Of a DNA stretch of 64,000 nt, positions 62,171 to 64,000 are shown piece by piece. Numbering within the stretch: the first letter of the stretch is position 1; each line of letters starts with the position of its first letter. The position numbers were made by a program, and so were the translations under genes. This DNA comes from Bacillota bacterium (lineage in GTDB: Bacteria > Bacillota > Clostridia > Christensenellales > Christensenellaceae). Location: NCBI GenBank assembly GCA_023408315.1, contig JAEYKI010000019.1:276683-340682 (forward strand). The letters run 5' to 3'. The notes under the pieces are model-generated. The model had not been told where the DNA came from, did no database searches, and worked only from the letters and a program-made list of their open reading frames with translations.

Positions 62171-63364
62171 ATGAAAGTAACTGCATTGCTAGGAGCTGGT
62201 GCTTATTTAAACATTGATGGAACTTCTACTAATAAACTGACAAAATTAGTTACAGATTATAAAATAAAATATAAAAAAAATACTGATCCTTTTTTTAAAA
62301 AAATTGAAGAGAAACATAATGATCATTGGAAAACTAAGCCCTGCAATTTTGAAGATATCTTTCATACACTGGAAATGTTACATTCATATAAATGGTATGA
62401 TTTTGAAAAAGACTATTTTAAACCCCCATTTGAAGCTTTTGTTATACCAAATCCAGATGATAAAGGCTATTATTTTTCTCCAAATCGTTTAAAAGAAATG
62501 AAACACTTAATAACGATTATAGCCGATGAAGTTGAACGTTATGATAAAAAATTTCAGTTGGATAAGGATAATAAGCATCAATGGTATACAAAATTTTGGC
62601 AGAAAGCAGTTGCCAATTGCGAATGGAATATAGCAACCTTAAATTATGATACGTGTCTTGAAAATAGCATTAATACTTTTGAAGATGGATATAAAGATAT
62701 TGGTTATGGATGTTATAAGTATAGTCCAATTCAAATAAGGGAACCTGGACTATCAAAAATATTACATCTGCATGGATGCATTTTATATGGTTATCCTCCC
62801 AATAACAATACAGATTATTATTTTGAAAAGGATGCCAATGATTTGTATAAATTTAGCGATTACTGTAAAGCTAAACAAAGTTGGTCACAAAGATTTAATA
62901 ATACAAACCAATCACATGAAACTTCAATAATTGGGCCAATAATAACTGGCCTAGGAAAAACTGATAAGATACTATGTTATCCTTATATGGACTATAGTAA
63001 TTTATTTTATGAATCATTATTGGACAATGATAGATTATTAATTGCAGGTTACTCATTTGGTGATCAATATTTAAATAAAATGCTGCAAAGAATAGCATAT
63101 TTGCCTAATTATAAAAGGATAGTAATTATAACATACTGTAATGAAAAAGATTATAGCTGGAACAATAAAGATCATTGTAATTTAACACCATTCGAAGATT
63201 TCGTAAATAAATGTACGAAAACTTTCCATCCTTTTAAAGATAATTGCTTTGTAACTAAAGGACCTGCTGAATCAAAAGATGGCAATTTTAAATTATATTT
63301 TAGAGGAATGAAAAATGCGATAGAAAATTATGGAGATAATATAATAGATTTTTTAACTACTTAA
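62171..63364 (+). CDS. SIR2-domain protein, probable anti-phage NADase
   Basis: A 397-residue soluble protein of the SIR2-like (SIR2_2) group. Visible motifs: the NAD-binding LLGAGAYLN (6-14), NFEDIFHTLEML (59-70), ATLNYD (155-160) with the ribose-binding Asn-Asp pair, LHLHGC with the candidate catalytic His201, and AGYSFGDQYLN (292-302). These are the NAD-binding and catalytic features of bacterial defence SIR2 proteins such as ThsA and DSR types. There is no second effector or helicase domain. It is AT-rich, lies between two IS elements and is followed after 73 bases by the EF-Tu domain III-like gene. That it degrades NAD on infection is inference. Confidence 0.85.
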   Translation: MKVTALLGAGAYLNIDGTSTNKLTKLVTDYKIKYKKNTDPFFKKIEEKHNDHWKTKPCNFEDIFHTLEMLHSYKWYDFEKDYFKPPFEAFVIPNPDDKGYYFSPNRLKEMKHLITIIADEVERYDKKFQLDKDNKHQWYTKFWQKAVANCEWNIATLNYDTCLENSINTFEDGYKDIGYGCYKYSPIQIREPGLSKILHLHGCILYGYPPNNNTDYYFEKDANDLYKFSDYCKAKQSWSQRFNNTNQSHETSIIGPIITGLGKTDKILCYPYMDYSNLFYESLLDNDRLLIAGYSFGDQYLNKMLQRIAYLPNYKRIVIITYCNEKDYSWNNKDHCNLTPFEDFVNKCTKTFHPFKDNCFVTKGPAESKDGNFKLYFRGMKNAIENYGDNIIDFLTT

Positions 63365-63437
63365 CATTTATTGATGCGTAAAAAACTATGTATAAGGCTA
63401 AAAATACGATAGCGATTTTTAAAACACCGGAGTCAGT

Positions 63438-63746
63438 ATGGTAGGATATCCAAAACATTTAGAAGTAGAAATAAGTTTTTTAAGCACAAAAGAAGGAGGC
63501 AGAACTCAGCCTGCAATTTCTATAAAGTATAGGCCTCAATTCTATTTTAATGGCTATGATTGGGTGACAATTATTATATTTCAAGAAAAAGAATTTGTTT
63601 TTCCGGGGGAAACAGTATCCGCTTATTTATCTTTTTTATCTCCAGAAATGATAAAAGAAAAAATATATAATGGAATGCATTTTGAAATACGTGAAGGGCA
63701 AAAAGTAGTAGCTAATGGTTTTGTTAAACAAATATTAGAGTTTTAA
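63438..63746 (+). CDS. Stand-alone EF-Tu domain III-like protein
   Basis: A 102-residue protein that follows domain III of elongation factor Tu throughout its length: LEVEISFLSTKEGGRTQPAI (compare EF-Tu EVYVLTKEEGGRHTPF), YRPQFYFNGYDWVTI (compare YRPQFYFRTTDVTG), FVFPGETVSAYL (compare MVMPGDNVKMTV) and the end GMHFEIREGQKVVANGFVKQ (compare GLRFAIREGGRTVGAGVV). The GTPase domain and domain II are absent. A CGGAG ribosome site precedes the ATG. It is not a fragment of the local tuf gene because it has its own start and stop and is well diverged. Pairing with the SIR2 gene suggests a sensor, decoy or regulator linked to EF-Tu. Confidence 0.8.
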   Translation: MVGYPKHLEVEISFLSTKEGGRTQPAISIKYRPQFYFNGYDWVTIIIFQEKEFVFPGETVSAYLSFLSPEMIKEKIYNGMHFEIREGQKVVANGFVKQILEF

Positions 63747-63845
63747 TTGTTTTAATCTTGGTTCGCATTTGGCTAATAATCACAATTGGTAAGGCACTGA
63801 GCTTGATTAATATTAATTACTTATTATAAAAGGAGAAGGAATGGT

Positions 63846-63878
63846 ATGGCATTATTTAAATTTGGTAAGAAGGCTTGA
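63846..63878 (+). pseudogene. Gene broken by the IS3-type element after ten codons
   Basis: AAAGGAGAAGGA followed by ATG GCA TTA TTT AAA TTT GGT AAG AAG GCT TGA gives MALFKFGKKA and then a stop whose TGA is the first three bases of the IS end. The strong ribosome site and the MALFKFGKK-type start say that this was the beginning of a real gene, whose remainder should lie beyond the IS outside the window. Confidence 0.55.
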
Positions 63879-64000
63879 CCTGAACCCGAAAAACTTCGTC
63901 AATAGGAATGTTAGTCACAATATGATAAAATAAGTAAATGGAGTGATTAGCATGAAAAAACGATTTACCGAAGAACAAATTATCAGGATTCTTAAAGAAC
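63876..64000 (+). mobile_element. Left end of an IS3-family element (cut by window edge)
   Basis: Begins TGACCTGAACCC, like IS3-family ends of the IS407 group (TGACCTGCCCC-type), and 76 bases later carries a transposase start. The rest is outside the window. Confidence 0.65.
63952..64000 (+). CDS. IS3-family transposase OrfA, N-terminal fragment
   Basis: The last 49 bases code MKKRFTEEQIIRILKE, the standard beginning of IS3-type OrfA (HTH DNA-binding protein), with GGAGTG upstream. Truncated by the window edge. Confidence 0.8.
   Translation, partial: MKKRFTEEQIIRILKE

Noticed and set aside
63841..63933. Alternative frame from ATG 63841 giving a 30-codon ORF
   Set aside because: Too close to the ribosome site and it reads across the IS end; the ATG at 63846 gives a natural protein start.
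1..64000. tRNA, rRNA or recognised riboswitch genes
   Set aside because: I found no cloverleaf, rRNA segment or known riboswitch consensus by eye; a covariance search would be needed to exclude them.

Overview
The window looks like chromosomal DNA of an anaerobic member of the Bacillota (class Clostridia). The support is strong GGAGG-type ribosome sites, intrinsic terminators, lipoproteins, two AgrC/AgrA-type (GHKL kinase plus LytTR regulator) systems, bacteriohemerythrin, rubrerythrin-like and flavodoxin redox proteins, and a GTP-type PEP carboxykinase. Most of the window has balanced base composition. The last ~4.3 kb (from about 59.75 kb) is clearly AT-rich and carries insertion sequences, so it reads as an acquired island.

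Layout: 0-4.3 kb has a WYL regulator cut by the window edge, an SsuABC/TauABC-like ABC importer and a Crp/Fnr regulator. 4.5-9.2 kb has four tandem DUF6385-type beta-rich proteins and a glycosyltransferase with a TPR-like tail. 9.2-16.3 kb is a long minus-strand run: MFS exporter, GT1-like glycosyltransferase, methyltransferase, folD, acetyltransferase, PNPOx-like protein, flavodoxin, DUF3788 protein and mutY. 16.4-23.4 kb is mixed: methyltransferase, DUF3892 protein, lipoprotein, TetR regulator, DJ-1/PfpI protein, cysteine synthase, metallo-beta-lactamase-fold protein, GT4 glycosyltransferase and a zinc phospholipase C-like protein. 23.7-29.3 kb holds PPK2, pckG, bacteriohemerythrin plus a CheX-like phosphatase, and an ArsR regulator divergent from a nitroreductase/flavoprotein pair. 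29.5-37.8 kb holds a GT39-type membrane glycosyltransferase, a CBS protein, a carboxylesterase and several uncharacterised proteins.

38.3-41.2 kb contains an HTH-like protein, a Ser/Thr kinase with a transmembrane segment and an extracellular leucine-rich-repeat domain, and a lipoprotein that is a paralogue of that ectodomain. It is a bacterial receptor-kinase-like cassette. 42.1-49.2 kb is a GHKL/LytTR two-component pair divergent from a 1638-residue membrane-anchored beta-helix surface protein. 49.4-54.6 kb has a ferritin-like protein, a PAS-SpoIIE phosphatase and a heterodimeric ABC exporter behind a perfect MarR-style palindrome. 55.1-59.7 kb has a lipoprotein metallophosphoesterase, a small Cys-rich protein, a second GHKL/LytTR pair and a decayed clostripain-family gene. 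TTAAG(T/C) direct repeats spaced 21-22 bp lie in front of the surface protein, in front of the metallophosphoesterase unit and in front of the clostripain remnant. They suggest a shared LytTR-type surface/secretion regulon.

60.0-64.0 kb is the acquired island. It has an IS1182-type element whose inverted repeats enclose a DUF2019-like passenger gene, a SIR2-domain protein that looks like an anti-phage NADase, a 102-residue protein that aligns from end to end with domain III of elongation factor Tu, and an IS3-type element that has broken another gene at its tenth codon. The SIR2 / stand-alone EF-Tu domain III pair is the best candidate here for an undescribed system.
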